A DNA stretch of 64,000 nt, taken from the NCBI GenBank assembly GCA_021805825.1, contig JAJZEC010000003.1:1-64000 (forward strand), read 5' to 3'. Source of the stretch: Pseudomonadota bacterium (GTDB lineage Bacteria > Pseudomonadota > Gammaproteobacteria > Burkholderiales > Burkholderiaceae_C). Shown here piece after piece: positions 50,041 through 58,469 of this stretch. The first letter of the stretch is position 1. The number at the start of each line of letters is the position of its first letter. The notes beneath the pieces are model-generated. The model did no database searches. It was given only the letters and a program-made list of their open reading frames with translations, and had not been told where the DNA came from. The translations under genes and the position numbers were made by a program.

Positions 50041-50095
50041 GGACAAAAACCCGAATGACCCGGCCATTGTCCTGGACATCAAGGGAATTTTGTCC
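50041..50095. promoter_or_regulatory. Four-half-site operator between DUF3833 gene and MerR/B12 regulator
   Basis: GGACAAAA (50041-50048) and TTTTGTCC (50088-50095) form a perfect distant inverted repeat. Between them sits the palindrome TGTCC-T-GGACA (50068-50078). The four GGACA/TGTCC half-sites in 55 bases look like a regulator-binding array controlling the divergent promoters. Confidence 0.6.
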
Positions 50096-50143
50096 ACGCA
50101 AAGACAGGATCGGGCTACCATGGGCGCCAGGAACCACCGATTC

Positions 50144-51136
50144 ATGCCCGACTCATCCTCGAACTCCGTGCACCCCCCGCAGGCCGATGCGGCCGGCGGA
50201 ACCGCCTGCGCCCCGGACACCGCGCACAGCCTGGGGATCGCGGCCGTCGAGCGCGACACGGGCCTGGCCAAGGACACCCTGCGCGTGTGGGAGCGCCGCT
50301 ACGGCTTTCCGCAGCCACTGCGCAACGCGGTCGACGAGCGGCTGTACCCGCCGGAGCAGGTGCACAAGCTGCGCCTGCTGCGCCGACTGCTCAGCCTCGG
50401 GCACCGCCCCGGACGCATCGTCGGCCTGCCGGTCGAGCAGCTGGAGGCGATGCTCGCGGGCCATGCGCCCGACGTCGCGCAGCAACCCGCGGGCGCGCCA
50501 GGCTTGCGGCACTGGTTGTCCCTGTTGCGCGAACACGACGGCGAACGGCTGCTGCGGGAGCTGCGTCAGGCACAGATGCGCCTGGGGCTGGAGCGCTTTG
50601 TCCTCGAGCTGGTCGCCCCGCTGACGACCGAGGTCGGGGCGGCCTGGATGCGCGGCGAACTCGAGGTCTTCGAGGAACATCAGTTCTCCGAAATCCTGCA
50701 CCGCCTGCTGCGCAACGCCATCTCGGCCTTCCCTGGCAGCGGCGCGGCGCCGCAGGCCCGCCCGCGGATCCTGTTGACGACCATCGCCGAGGAGCCGCAC
50801 GGCCTGGGACTGCTGATGGCCGAGGCCATGCTGGTGCTGGAGGGCTGCCACTGCGTATCGCTGGGCGTGCAGACCCCGATCAGCGACATGCTGCGTGCCG
50901 CCGATGCGCATCGGGCCGACGTCGTCGCACTCAGCTTCAGCGCGCTGCCCACGCGCGCTCAAGTGCTCGATGCGCTGGGCCTGCTGCGCGCCGGGCTGCC
51001 GCCGCAGCGGGAACTCTGGGCGGGCGGATCCTCTCCCGCCCTCGAACGCTGCCCGCTCGGGGTGCAGGCCGTACGTTCCCTGCAAGCCCTCGCACCGCGC
51101 GTCGCGGCATGGCGCGCCAGCCACGGCGCGCGCTGA
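50144..51136 (+). CDS. MerR-type regulator with B12-binding domain (CarH/LitR-like)
   Basis: A 330-residue transcription factor. A MerR winged helix (about 29-100: IAAVERDTGLAKDTLRVWERRYGF) is followed by the helical cap of cobalamin-binding proteins with the Wx9EH motif (W168, E178, H179) and a B12-binding Rossmann domain with the lower-ligand His in EEPHGLGL (H219) and LWAGGSS. These are features of CarH/LitR photoreceptors, which bind adenosylcobalamin and release DNA on illumination. An in-frame ATG at 50120 is an alternative start. The divergent DUF3833 gene is the likely target. Confidence 0.85.
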   Translation: MPDSSSNSVHPPQADAAGGTACAPDTAHSLGIAAVERDTGLAKDTLRVWERRYGFPQPLRNAVDERLYPPEQVHKLRLLRRLLSLGHRPGRIVGLPVEQLEAMLAGHAPDVAQQPAGAPGLRHWLSLLREHDGERLLRELRQAQMRLGLERFVLELVAPLTTEVGAAWMRGELEVFEEHQFSEILHRLLRNAISAFPGSGAAPQARPRILLTTIAEEPHGLGLLMAEAMLVLEGCHCVSLGVQTPISDMLRAADAHRADVVALSFSALPTRAQVLDALGLLRAGLPPQRELWAGGSSPALERCPLGVQAVRSLQALAPRVAAWRASHGAR

Positions 51137-51181
51137 AATACCGCGCAAGCACCCGTCGCCGCTCTCGCGCCACCCTGGTGC

Positions 51182-51209
51182 TTGTCGTCGCCCAGGTCCT
51201 GCCTATACT
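51182..51209 (+). promoter_or_regulatory. Sigma70-type promoter of the YdcH-like gene
   Basis: TTGTCG (51182-51187), 16-base spacer, TATACT (51204-51209), 35 bases before the GTG start. One of the better promoter matches in the window. Confidence 0.6.
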
Positions 51210-51243
51210 GGGCGGCGTCCCGCGCCACGCAAAGGAGAGCGAT

Positions 51244-51459
51244 GTGTTTCCCGAATACCGCGACCTGATCTCCCGGCTCAAGGCTTCCGACGCGCATTTC
51301 GCGAAGTTGTTCGAGCGCCACAATCAGCTCGACGAGCGCATCCGCCAGTGTGATCAGGGCATCGAATCGGCCGATGACCTGACCATCGAAACCCTGAAAA
51401 AGCAGAAACTCAAGCTCAAGGACGAGCTCTACACCATCCTGCGCAAGGCCACCGCCTGA
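51244..51459 (+). CDS. YdcH-like DUF465 protein
   Basis: A 71-residue helical protein. Its N-terminus FPEYRDLISRLKASD is almost identical to E. coli YdcH, followed by FAKLFERHNQLDERI and LKKQKLKLKDELYTILRK, a probable coiled coil. Function is unknown. The start is a GTG at 51244 behind GGAGAG; the ATG two bases earlier is in another frame and not used. It has its own promoter and converges on the HD-GYP gene. Confidence 0.88.
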   Translation: MFPEYRDLISRLKASDAHFAKLFERHNQLDERIRQCDQGIESADDLTIETLKKQKLKLKDELYTILRKATA

Positions 51460-51489
51460 TCGTCGCCATGCCTTGCTGGGCCCGCTGGC

Positions 51490-52701
51490 TCACTCCATGT
51501 AGCGGCCGAGCGGGCCGACATCCCAGTCGGATGGATTCTCCAGTCCGGCGATGCGCTCGCTGCAGCGCGGCTGCGCCAGATCCACCAGGCGCGCAGCGTG
51601 CACGCGCCGCGTGCCTGCCTCCAGGAACACCCGCACCTTCGGGGTGAGCAGGGAATCGGCGCTCTGGTCGACGACCACCCCCAGCCAGCCGGAATCCAGA
51701 CGCACGAAACTGCCGACCGGGTAGATGCCCACGCTCTTGACGAAATGCTGGAAGACAGCTTCGTCGAAGTGCGATCCGATCCAACCGGCCATGCGGCGCA
51801 GCGAACCGGCAGGATCCCAGCCCTGCTTGTACGGGCGGTTGGAGGTGATCGCGTCGTAGACGTCGCACACCGCGGCCATGCGCGCGACCAGGGAAATGCG
51901 GCTTCCCGGTGCACGGTTCGGGTAGCCGCTGCCATCCATTTTCTCGTGATGGTGCAGGCACACGTCGAGCGCCGCGGGCTGCACGCCGTCGAGCCCGCGC
52001 AGCAGCTCGTAGCCGAGCTCGGGGTGCTTGCGCATCACCTCGAACTCCTCGGGCGTCAGGCGGCCGGGCTTGTTGATGATCGCCGGCGGAATCATGGCCT
52101 TCCCGACATCGTGGAGCAGGCCGGCCATCCCCGCGTCGCGCACCTGCTGCGCATCCAGGCCGAGCTGGCGCGCCAGAGCGATCATCAGCGCGCACACCGC
52201 GGCCGAGTGCATGTAGGTGTATTCGTCTGCCTTCTTCAGGCGCACCACGCTGAGCAGCGCCCAGGAATTGCGCTCCATCGAATCGGCGATTTCATCGACC
52301 AGCTCTCCGGCGCCCACGGTATCGATCGCCCGCCCCATGCGGGCATGTTCGAACATGGTGCGCAACAGCGGCCGCGATCCCTCGCAGATCCGGCGCGCCC
52401 GCTGCAACTCGAACCGCAGTTCGGACGGCACGGGCGCCGGCGGTGGCAAGGGGGCCTCGGCTGCCGCGGGAAGCTGCGGCGCGCGCGCAGGCGCATCGGG
52501 CGGCGCGGGCTCGGCAAGCCCCAGGCCCCTGTCCGGGTCGATCCACAATGCGGCCACCGCACTTTCGCGAATGGCCTGCAGTTCCTCCTCGTGCCGCACC
52601 AGGAAGGAGCCGCGCCAGAAGGGATGGTCGAGCCACGACCCCTCCAGGCGGTCGACGTACATGCCGATGCGCAATTGCTGAACGCTGATCTTCTGGAGCA
52701 T
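51490..52701 (-). CDS. HD-GYP cyclic-di-GMP phosphodiesterase
   Basis: A 403-residue protein with an N-terminal DUF3391 region (KISVQQLRIGMYVDRLEGSW), an Ala/Pro-rich linker (about 65-95), and an HD-GYP domain (about 120-330): HSAAVC, the HD pair in LLHDVGK (H197, D198), KHPELGYELL, HHHEKMDGSGYP carrying GYP, and DVYDAITSNRPYK. All metal-binding residues look intact, so hydrolysis of cyclic-di-GMP is expected. The ATG at 52701 gives the canonical N-terminus. It is divergent from the L,D-transpeptidase gene. Confidence 0.93.
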   Translation of the reverse strand: MLQKISVQQLRIGMYVDRLEGSWLDHPFWRGSFLVRHEEELQAIRESAVAALWIDPDRGLGLAEPAPPDAPARAPQLPAAAEAPLPPPAPVPSELRFELQRARRICEGSRPLLRTMFEHARMGRAIDTVGAGELVDEIADSMERNSWALLSVVRLKKADEYTYMHSAAVCALMIALARQLGLDAQQVRDAGMAGLLHDVGKAMIPPAIINKPGRLTPEEFEVMRKHPELGYELLRGLDGVQPAALDVCLHHHEKMDGSGYPNRAPGSRISLVARMAAVCDVYDAITSNRPYKQGWDPAGSLRRMAGWIGSHFDEAVFQHFVKSVGIYPVGSFVRLDSGWLGVVVDQSADSLLTPKVRVFLEAGTRRVHAARLVDLAQPRCSERIAGLENPSDWDVGPLGRYME

Positions 52702-52801
52702 CGACAAGGCGCTGGCGCGCAGGCGGGGCCGAACCGGAAAACGCCCCCGCGCTGCGCAGCCCACTACAGGGCGGAGCGTTGCACTCTACCATCGACCCGC
52801 C

Positions 52802-53872
52802 ATGGCCGAAACCGAAAACGCACGCCCTGCCTCGCCCGGCTCGTCCCGCGCCATGCGCCTTGCGCTGCGGCTGCTTGCGCTGCTGTGCGCATGCCTGGGA
52901 AGCGCGGTCGCGCAGCCTCTGCTTTCGGATACCGTCATCGGCGGTGTCTCCAGCTATTGCGTGCGCCCCGGCGACACCTTGAGCGCGATCGCGGCGCGGC
53001 ACGCTGAACCGCTTGGTCGCCTGCTGCGCGACAACGGGCTGCAGATGCACGACATCCTGCGCCCGGCGCGCTGCCTGCGCATCGAAAACCGCAAGGTCGT
53101 GCCTGCCGACGGGCCACGCGACGGCGTGCTGATCGACATTCCACAGCGCATGCTGTATCTGAGGCGCGACGGCGCGCTGTCCGCCGCCTACCCGGCGTCA
53201 TTGGGGCGCGTCGACTGGCCCACGCCGACCGGTGACTTCCGCGTCACGCAGCTGCGGCGCGACCCGGTATGGCATGTTCCCCGATCGATTCGCGAGGAGG
53301 CGATGCGCAAGGGCACTGCCCTGCCCGCCGAGGTACCCAGCGGGCCGGCCAATCCGCTGGGACACTGGTGGATCGGCCTCGACCTCGCAGGCTACGGCAT
53401 CCACGGCACGAATGCGCCGTCGAGCGTCTACGGCTTTCGCACCCACGGTTGCATCCGCCTGCTCGACGAGCAGGCCGCGGCACTGTTCGACGCGGTGCGT
53501 CCGGGTACACCGGTGGCCCTGCGCTACCGCACCTGGGCGCTCGCGCAACGTGCCGACGGCAGCCTCTGGCTGCAGGCCGACCCCGATCCCTACGGGCGCA
53601 GCAGCCTGGCCGGCGAGTTGCAGGCGCTGCGGGCGCTGGCCCGCCGGCACGCGCTGGAGCAGCGCATCGACTGGCCGCTGGCCACCCGCCTGCTGGCGCA
53701 GGCGCAGGGGATCGCCGAGCGGGTGGATCGGGCGACCTGCGCGGCTCCAGGCTGCAGCCCGTCGCCCGGCGGGGTTGCTGCCGCCGAGCCGCCCGCGGCC
53801 GCAGCGTCTCGCGTAGGATCGCCGCCTTCCCTGATCGATGAAGCCGCGGAGGCAAGGTCGCGCCGCCGATGA
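52802..53872 (+). CDS. LysM-L,D-transpeptidase
   Basis: A 356-residue secreted cell-wall enzyme. A signal peptide (LALRLLALLCACLGSAVAQ) follows a 17-residue cytoplasmic lead; M18 is an alternative start. A LysM-like segment (YCVRPGDTLSAIAARHAEPLGRLL) precedes the YkuD catalytic domain with H201 (GIHGTNAPSS) and THGCIRL (H215, C217 nucleophile). Such enzymes make 3-3 peptidoglycan crosslinks or attach lipoproteins. The C-terminal part is low complexity. The next gene overlaps its stop. Confidence 0.92.
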   Translation: MAETENARPASPGSSRAMRLALRLLALLCACLGSAVAQPLLSDTVIGGVSSYCVRPGDTLSAIAARHAEPLGRLLRDNGLQMHDILRPARCLRIENRKVVPADGPRDGVLIDIPQRMLYLRRDGALSAAYPASLGRVDWPTPTGDFRVTQLRRDPVWHVPRSIREEAMRKGTALPAEVPSGPANPLGHWWIGLDLAGYGIHGTNAPSSVYGFRTHGCIRLLDEQAAALFDAVRPGTPVALRYRTWALAQRADGSLWLQADPDPYGRSSLAGELQALRALARRHALEQRIDWPLATRLLAQAQGIAERVDRATCAAPGCSPSPGGVAAAEPPAAAASRVGSPPSLIDEAAEARSRRR

Positions 53873-54444
53873 AGACACCCGATGATTCCTGCCCTGCCCG
53901 GCGCAGGCTGCTGGCTGCCGGCGCCGCCAGCGTGTCGCTGGGCCTGCTGCCCCCGCGGCCCGTGCTTGCGCTGCCGGCGCGGCCTCGGGGCGCGACGCGC
54001 CGCCTGGTCTTCGAGAACCTGCACACCGGAGAAAGCCTGAGCACGATCTACTGGGAACAGGGACGCTACCTGCCACAGGCGCTGCGCGAACTCGAACACC
54101 TGCTGCGCGACTTTCGCACCGGCACCGCGCATGCCATTGCTCCCGGCCTGCTCGACCTGCTGTGCGCGCTGCGCCTGCACAGCGGCTCGACGCGCCCGAT
54201 CCAACTGATCAGCGGCTACCGCTCGCCGGCGACGAATGCCGCGCTGCGCGCCCGCAGCCATGGCGTGGCACCGCTGAGCCTGCACATGCGCGGCATGGCG
54301 GCCGACATCCGCATCCCCGGCCTGCCGCTCGAGCGCCTGCATGCGATCGCGCTGTCGCTGCGCGCCGGGGGCGTGGGTTTCTACCCGCGCTCGAATTTCG
54401 TGCATGTCGATGTCGGCGCGGTGCGGCGCTGGGTCGGCGCATGA
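53869..54444 (+). CDS. DUF882 (YcbK-type) Tat-exported M15-like peptidase
   Basis: A 191-residue protein with a twin-arginine-like signal (RRRLLAAGAASVSLGLLPP) and a metallopeptidase-like domain: QLISGYRSPATNAALR, SLHMRGMAADIRI (H139, D146) and FVHVDVGAVRRW (H179), the zinc ligands of the M15/DUF882 group. A peptidoglycan endopeptidase role is inferred. Its ATG overlaps the stop of the L,D-transpeptidase gene, the same pairing as ycbB-ycbK in E. coli. Confidence 0.9.
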   Translation: MKTPDDSCPARRRLLAAGAASVSLGLLPPRPVLALPARPRGATRRLVFENLHTGESLSTIYWEQGRYLPQALRELEHLLRDFRTGTAHAIAPGLLDLLCALRLHSGSTRPIQLISGYRSPATNAALRARSHGVAPLSLHMRGMAADIRIPGLPLERLHAIALSLRAGGVGFYPRSNFVHVDVGAVRRWVGA

Positions 54445-54501
54445 GCGCGGGAGCCGCCACGCCAGGCGCAAATTTTCCTGGATTGCGTGCGCGCAATCGG
54501 A

Positions 54502-54507
54502 TAGGAT
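54502..54507 (+). promoter_or_regulatory. Candidate -10 element of tRNA-Lys
   Basis: TAGGAT lies 15 bases before the mature tRNA. Just upstream is the inverted repeat GATTGCG-TGCG-CGCAATC (54481-54498), which may be the end of the preceding transcript or a control site. Confidence 0.4.
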
Positions 54508-54521
54508 TACAGGTTCGACAC

Positions 54522-54597
54522 GGGGGTATAGCTCAGTTGGTAGAGCAGCTGACTCTTAATCAGTAGGTCCAAGGTTCGAATCCTTGTGCCCCCACCA
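54522..54597 (+). tRNA. tRNA-Lys (CTT)
   Basis: A 76-base cloverleaf with encoded CCA. The acceptor stem GGGGGTA pairs with TGCCCCC (one G-T pair), the D-arm contains AGCTCAGTTGGTAGAGC, the anticodon loop is CTCTTAA with CTT at 54555-54557, and the T-arm contains GGTTCGAATCC. Confidence 0.97.
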
Positions 54598-54604
54598 GAT
54601 CCAG

Positions 54605-54643
54605 GCAACGGCCCGCATGCTCCGGCATCCGGGCCGTTGCTTC
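54605..54643 (+). terminator. Probable terminator of tRNA-Lys
   Basis: An 11-bp stem GCAACGGCCCG/CGGGCCGTTGC with a 14-base loop begins eight bases after the tRNA. Only TTC follows, so the U-tract is poor. Confidence 0.5.
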
Positions 54644-54719
54644 ATGAGGATCGGTCGCGACGATTCGCTAGCATGCGCTGCAAGAGGCGCCTGGCGCCGC
54701 ACGTTCTGCAGGATCCCTG

Positions 54720-55745
54720 ATGTCGATGACCCAACCGATTCTCGTCACCGGCGGCGCCGGCTACATCGGCTCGCATACCTGCGTCGCCTTGATCGAGGCC
54801 GGATACGCGCCGCTGGTGCTGGACAACCTGTGCAACAGCAGCGTCGAGTCCCTGGCCCGGGTGCAGCGCATCACCGGGGTGCGCCCAGGCTGGATCGAGG
54901 GCGACATCCGCGATGCCGCCCTGCTGGAACAGGTGCTGGCCGAGCATCGGCCGCGCGCGGTCATCCATTTCGCGGGCCTGAAGGCGGTCGGCGAGTCGGT
55001 GCAGGAGCCCCTCGCCTACTACGACAACAACGTCGGCGGAACGACCATCCTGCTGCAGGCCATGCAACGGGCTGGTTTGCGCAACATCATCTTTTCGTCC
55101 TCGGCGACCGTCTACGGAGACCCGGCGACGGTACCCATCCGCGAGGATTTCCCGCGCAGCGCGACCAATCCGTATGGGCGCAGCAAGCTGATCATCGAGG
55201 ACATCCTGGACGACCTGCAGCGCGCCGATCCGGCGTGGCGCATCGCCAGGCTGCGCTATTTCAATCCGGTCGGGGCGCACCCCAGCGGGCTGATCGGCGA
55301 GGATCCGCGCGGCATACCCAACAATCTGATGCCGTACATCACCCAGGTCGCCGTCGGCCGGCTGCCGGCGCTGCAGGTGTTCGGCGGCGACTGGCCGACC
55401 CCCGACGGCACCGGCGTGCGCGACTACATCCACGTGATGGATCTGGCCGAAGGCCATGTCGCGGCGCTGGCCTACCTGCTGGAGGCCGGTGCGGGGATGT
55501 TCACGGTGAACCTGGGCACCGGTCAGGGTGTCTCGGTGCTGCAGATGGTGCAGGCCTTCGAGCGCACCAGCGGGCACCAAGTGCCCTACCGCGTGGTCGA
55601 GCGCCGCGCCGGGGACATCGCCGCCTGCTGGGCCGACCCCGCACGGGCGCGCCGCCTGCTGCACTGGCAGGCGCGCCGCGACCTCGACACCATCTGCGCC
55701 GACGCCTGGCGCTGGCAGCAGGCCAACCCCCGGGGCTACGCCTGA
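54720..55745 (+). CDS. galE: UDP-glucose 4-epimerase
   Basis: A 341-residue short-chain dehydrogenase that supplies UDP-galactose for surface polysaccharide. It has the GGAGYIGSHTCV NAD motif, HFAGLKAVGES, SSSATVYG, the catalytic Tyr/Lys in NPYGRSKLIIED and RYFNPVGAHPSGLIGE. The full-length protein starts at 54720 with MSMTQPILVTGG. It converges with glyA, leaving nine bases between the stops. Confidence 0.95.
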   Translation: MSMTQPILVTGGAGYIGSHTCVALIEAGYAPLVLDNLCNSSVESLARVQRITGVRPGWIEGDIRDAALLEQVLAEHRPRAVIHFAGLKAVGESVQEPLAYYDNNVGGTTILLQAMQRAGLRNIIFSSSATVYGDPATVPIREDFPRSATNPYGRSKLIIEDILDDLQRADPAWRIARLRYFNPVGAHPSGLIGEDPRGIPNNLMPYITQVAVGRLPALQVFGGDWPTPDGTGVRDYIHVMDLAEGHVAALAYLLEAGAGMFTVNLGTGQGVSVLQMVQAFERTSGHQVPYRVVERRAGDIAACWADPARARRLLHWQARRDLDTICADAWRWQQANPRGYA

Positions 55746-55754
55746 GCTCCGGTC

Positions 55755-57008
55755 TCAGGCCTGCGGCGAGTACACCGGGAAGGCGTCGGCGAGCTGGCGC
55801 ACCTGCTCGCGCACACGCTGCAGCACGCCTTCGTCCTGCGGGGCGTCGAGCACGTCGCAGATCAGCTCGGCGGTGCGCACGGCCTCGGCCTCGCCGAATC
55901 CCCGCGTGGTCACTGCCGGAGTGCCCAGGCGGATGCCCGAGGTGACCATCGGCTTTTGCGGGTCGTTGGGAATGGCGTTCTTGTTCACCGTGATGTGCGC
56001 CGTGCCGAGCACGCGCTCGGCCTCCTTGCCGGTGATGTTCTTGGCCCGCAGATCGACCAGCATCAGGTGGCTTTGCGTGCCCCCGGAGACGATGCGCAAG
56101 CCGCGCCGGCGCAGCGCCTCGGCCATGGCCTGCGCATTGGCCAGCACCTGGCGCTGGTACGCGCCGAAGGCCGGCGACAGCGCCTCCTGGAAGGCCACCG
56201 CCTTGGCCGCGATCACATGCATCAGCGGCCCGCCCTGCAGCCCGGGGAAGATCGCCGAGTTGATCGCCTTCTCGTGCTCGGACTTCATCAGGATGATGCC
56301 CCCGCGCGGCCCGCGCAGGGTCTTGTGGGTGGTCGAGGTCACGACGTCGGCGTGCGGCACCGGGTTGGGATAGACCCCGGCGGCCACCAGGCCGGCGTAA
56401 TGCGCCATGTCGACCATCAGCTTGGCGCCGACCTCGCGGGCGATGCGCGCGCAGCGTTCGAAGTCGATATGCAGGCTGTAGGCCGACGCGCCGGCGATCA
56501 GCAGCTTGGGACGGTGCTGCAGCGCCAGGCGGTGCATCTGGTCGTAGTCGATGCGCTCCTGGGCATCGAGTCCGTAGGCCACGACCTGGAACCACTTGCC
56601 GCTGATGTTCAGCGGCATGCCGTGGGTGAGGTGACCGCCCTCGGCCAGGCTCAGCCCCATGATGGTGTCCCCGGGCTGGAGGAAGGCCAGGAACACCGCC
56701 TCGTTGGCCTGTGCCCCCGAATGCGCCTGCACATTGGCCGCCTCGGCGCCGAACAGACGCTTGACACGCTCGATGGCCAGGCTCTCGGCGACGTCGACGT
56801 ATTCACAGCCGCCGTAGTAGCGGCGTCCGGGATAGCCCTCGGCGTACTTGTTGGTGAGCTGCGAACCCTGGGCCTGCATCACCGCCGGCGAGGCATAGTT
56901 CTCGGAAGCGATCAGCTCGAGGTGCTCGTGCTGGCGGCGGTTTTCCTTCTGGATCGCCGCCCACAACTCGGGGTCGGTCTGGGCGATGGCGATGGAACGG
57001 TCGAACAT
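55755..57008 (-). CDS. glyA: Serine hydroxymethyltransferase
   Basis: A 417-residue PLP enzyme converting serine and tetrahydrofolate to glycine and methylene-tetrahydrofolate. Visible are [49 protein letters not shown] and the PLP Lys in [13 protein letters not shown]. The ATG at 57008 follows AGGAG. The upstream leader carries a ZTP riboswitch, tying expression to folate status. Confidence 0.97.
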   Translation of the reverse strand: MFDRSIAIAQTDPELWAAIQKENRRQHEHLELIASENYASPAVMQAQGSQLTNKYAEGYPGRRYYGGCEYVDVAESLAIERVKRLFGAEAANVQAHSGAQANEAVFLAFLQPGDTIMGLSLAEGGHLTHGMPLNISGKWFQVVAYGLDAQERIDYDQMHRLALQHRPKLLIAGASAYSLHIDFERCARIAREVGAKLMVDMAHYAGLVAAGVYPNPVPHADVVTSTTHKTLRGPRGGIILMKSEHEKAINSAIFPGLQGGPLMHVIAAKAVAFQEALSPAFGAYQRQVLANAQAMAEALRRRGLRIVSGGTQSHLMLVDLRAKNITGKEAERVLGTAHITVNKNAIPNDPQKPMVTSGIRLGTPAVTTRGFGEAEAVRTAELICDVLDAPQDEGVLQRVREQVRQLADAFPVYSPQA

Positions 57009-57112
57009 CGGGGATCTCCTGGCGGGGCAAGCGCGCATCGGGGATGCGCGATGGTGCATTCCGGAAAGCCGCGGACGACCACCTCCGGGAACGAAGGCAG
57101 CGCCACGGCATC

Positions 57113-57240
57113 GGCCCAGGCGAACGGCAACGCAGGCTGCGCTCCCCGGTGGTTCCGCCCACCTCGGCCATCCCGCCCCGGGAACAGGCCCGCATCGGCC
57201 TGTGCACCCGCAGCGCGGCCTCATCGCCAGTCGCGCAACA
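57113..57240 (-). promoter_or_regulatory. ZTP riboswitch (pfl motif) of glyA
   Basis: Read on the minus strand, the conserved core is GCGACTGGCGAT near 57234, a variable linker of about 60 bases, GGTGGGCGGAACCACCGGGG closing the second hairpin, then TTGCCGTTCGCCTGGGC pairing back with the first part. This is the pfl/ZTP architecture, which senses ZMP/ZTP and activates folate genes. A hairpin GCGCATC-CCC-GATGCGC near the glyA ribosome site may be the expression platform. Confidence 0.88.
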
Positions 57241-57246
57241 GCACGA

Positions 57247-57252
57247 ATGGTA
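57247..57252 (-). promoter_or_regulatory. Candidate -10 element of glyA
   Basis: TACCAT on the minus strand would start transcription near 57240, exactly where the riboswitch begins. No good -35 is visible. Confidence 0.4.
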
Positions 57253-57292
57253 CCCCAGCCGCGACGCCGGGGCCGCCGCCGCGATCGGCGGC

Positions 57293-58129
57293 TCAGGTAG
57301 CCGCGGGAACGGCCTCGGCGCTGCCGCGGCCTTCGTCGCTGGCGGTCTGCGTGGCCGCAGCCGGCCGGCGCGCCTGACGCGCCTGCGCCTGTGCGATGAT
57401 CTGGCGCAAGCGCGCCTGCTCGGCCAGCACCTTGGCCGCGTAGCCCCCTGAGCTCGCGGTCGATGTGGCGCCGACATACATGCGCAGCCCGGCCTGCAGC
57501 GAGCCGCCGCGCTGGATGGCATTGCGCAACACCATCGCCCCCACATGCAGGTTGGCCAGCGGATCCAGGCTGGCCTGCGGGCCACCATAGGGAGCGAACT
57601 TGTCGCGGTGCACACTGGTCATCACCTGCATCAGCCCGGTCGCTCCGACCGCGCTGTGGGCGTAGGGGTTGAACGAGGACTCGACCGCGGTCACGGCGAG
57701 GATCAGCGTCGGATCCAGATGCTCGCTGCGCCCGGCGGCCCAGGCGCCGGCCACCAGTTCGCGCATCGCCCTCGGCGCGATGCTGTAGCGCCGGGCCAGA
57801 TAGTCGGCAACCGCCAGTTGCGCGGCGTCAAGGTGATCCGATGCGGGCGACTGCGCCACCTCGCCCACATCACCCGGCGCGTCCAACGTGGCCTGCGCCG
57901 TCTGCTGGCCCAGGCTGCGCAGCTGCTGCATCGCGGCCTTGCGCGCCGCCACCCACTGCACCACGCCATGCTCCAGGCCCATCACCGAACCCGGGTTGGC
58001 ATACAGGTAGGCTCCGGCGGCAACCACGAAGAACCCCACCATCATCAGGGTGTAATGCGTCCACTGCAGAAGCTCCGCCCCGATGCTGCGCCAGCTCGGG
58101 AACTGCATGCGAGAGTCTTGCGACATCAT
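57293..58129 (-). CDS. Membrane-anchored lytic transglycosylase
   Basis: A 278-residue protein with one N-terminal membrane helix ([19 protein letters not shown]) and a periplasmic SLT domain: [28 protein letters not shown] with the catalytic Glu in VESSFNP, and [10 protein letters not shown]. It would cleave the glycan strand of peptidoglycan. AGGAG precedes the ATG at 58129; a second ATG follows directly. The C-terminal 45 residues are Ala/Gln/Arg-rich. Its stop lies at the 5' edge of the glyA promoter region. Confidence 0.9.
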   Translation of the reverse strand: MMSQDSRMQFPSWRSIGAELLQWTHYTLMMVGFFVVAAGAYLYANPGSVMGLEHGVVQWVAARKAAMQQLRSLGQQTAQATLDAPGDVGEVAQSPASDHLDAAQLAVADYLARRYSIAPRAMRELVAGAWAAGRSEHLDPTLILAVTAVESSFNPYAHSAVGATGLMQVMTSVHRDKFAPYGGPQASLDPLANLHVGAMVLRNAIQRGGSLQAGLRMYVGATSTASSGGYAAKVLAEQARLRQIIAQAQARQARRPAAATQTASDEGRGSAEAVPAAT

Positions 58130-58469
58130 GTTCTCCTGTGTCGATCGGCCGCGGCCGGCGCGACGCCCGCAGGCGCCGCGGATCCGCGGTTGGGCACAGA
58201 TCCGGAACCACGGCAACCATGCCCGCGTACCTGGCCTACGATGCGGCGGTAGCTGCGGCGGGTACCTTGCGCCACCGACCGAGCGGCCGGGGAGGTTCCG
58301 GGGCGACTGGATCGCGCGCCACGGCGGACACCGCGGGCATCCGACCCGCATCCGCCAGCAGGCATGCGTAAGAACCGGACGCTGCCAAGCGCACGAAAAC
58401 GGCCACATTCTAATCACCGCTTATATCATGTCAATGCATAGACGTCGCAACTAAACAACTAATTGATCT
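58130..58469. other. Gene-free region between transglycosylase and ubiD genes
   Basis: These 340 bases between divergent genes have no convincing frame. The last 65 bases (58405-58469) are strikingly A/T-rich for this genome and contain TTATATCAT and TAAACAACTAATTG. They probably hold the ubiD promoter, but no single best -35/-10 pair can be chosen. The ubiD ATG has no Shine-Dalgarno sequence. Confidence 0.5.

Noticed and set aside
49859-50137. Lipoprotein signal extension of the DUF3833 protein
   Set aside because: The open frame upstream has a hydrophobic Cys-containing stretch, but it would leave about 87 residues before the DUF3833 core and would overlap the operator array and the divergent promoter. 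Not adopted, though not excluded.
57009-57240. Glycine riboswitch before glyA
   Set aside because: The conserved elements match the ZTP (pfl) motif and not the glycine aptamer.
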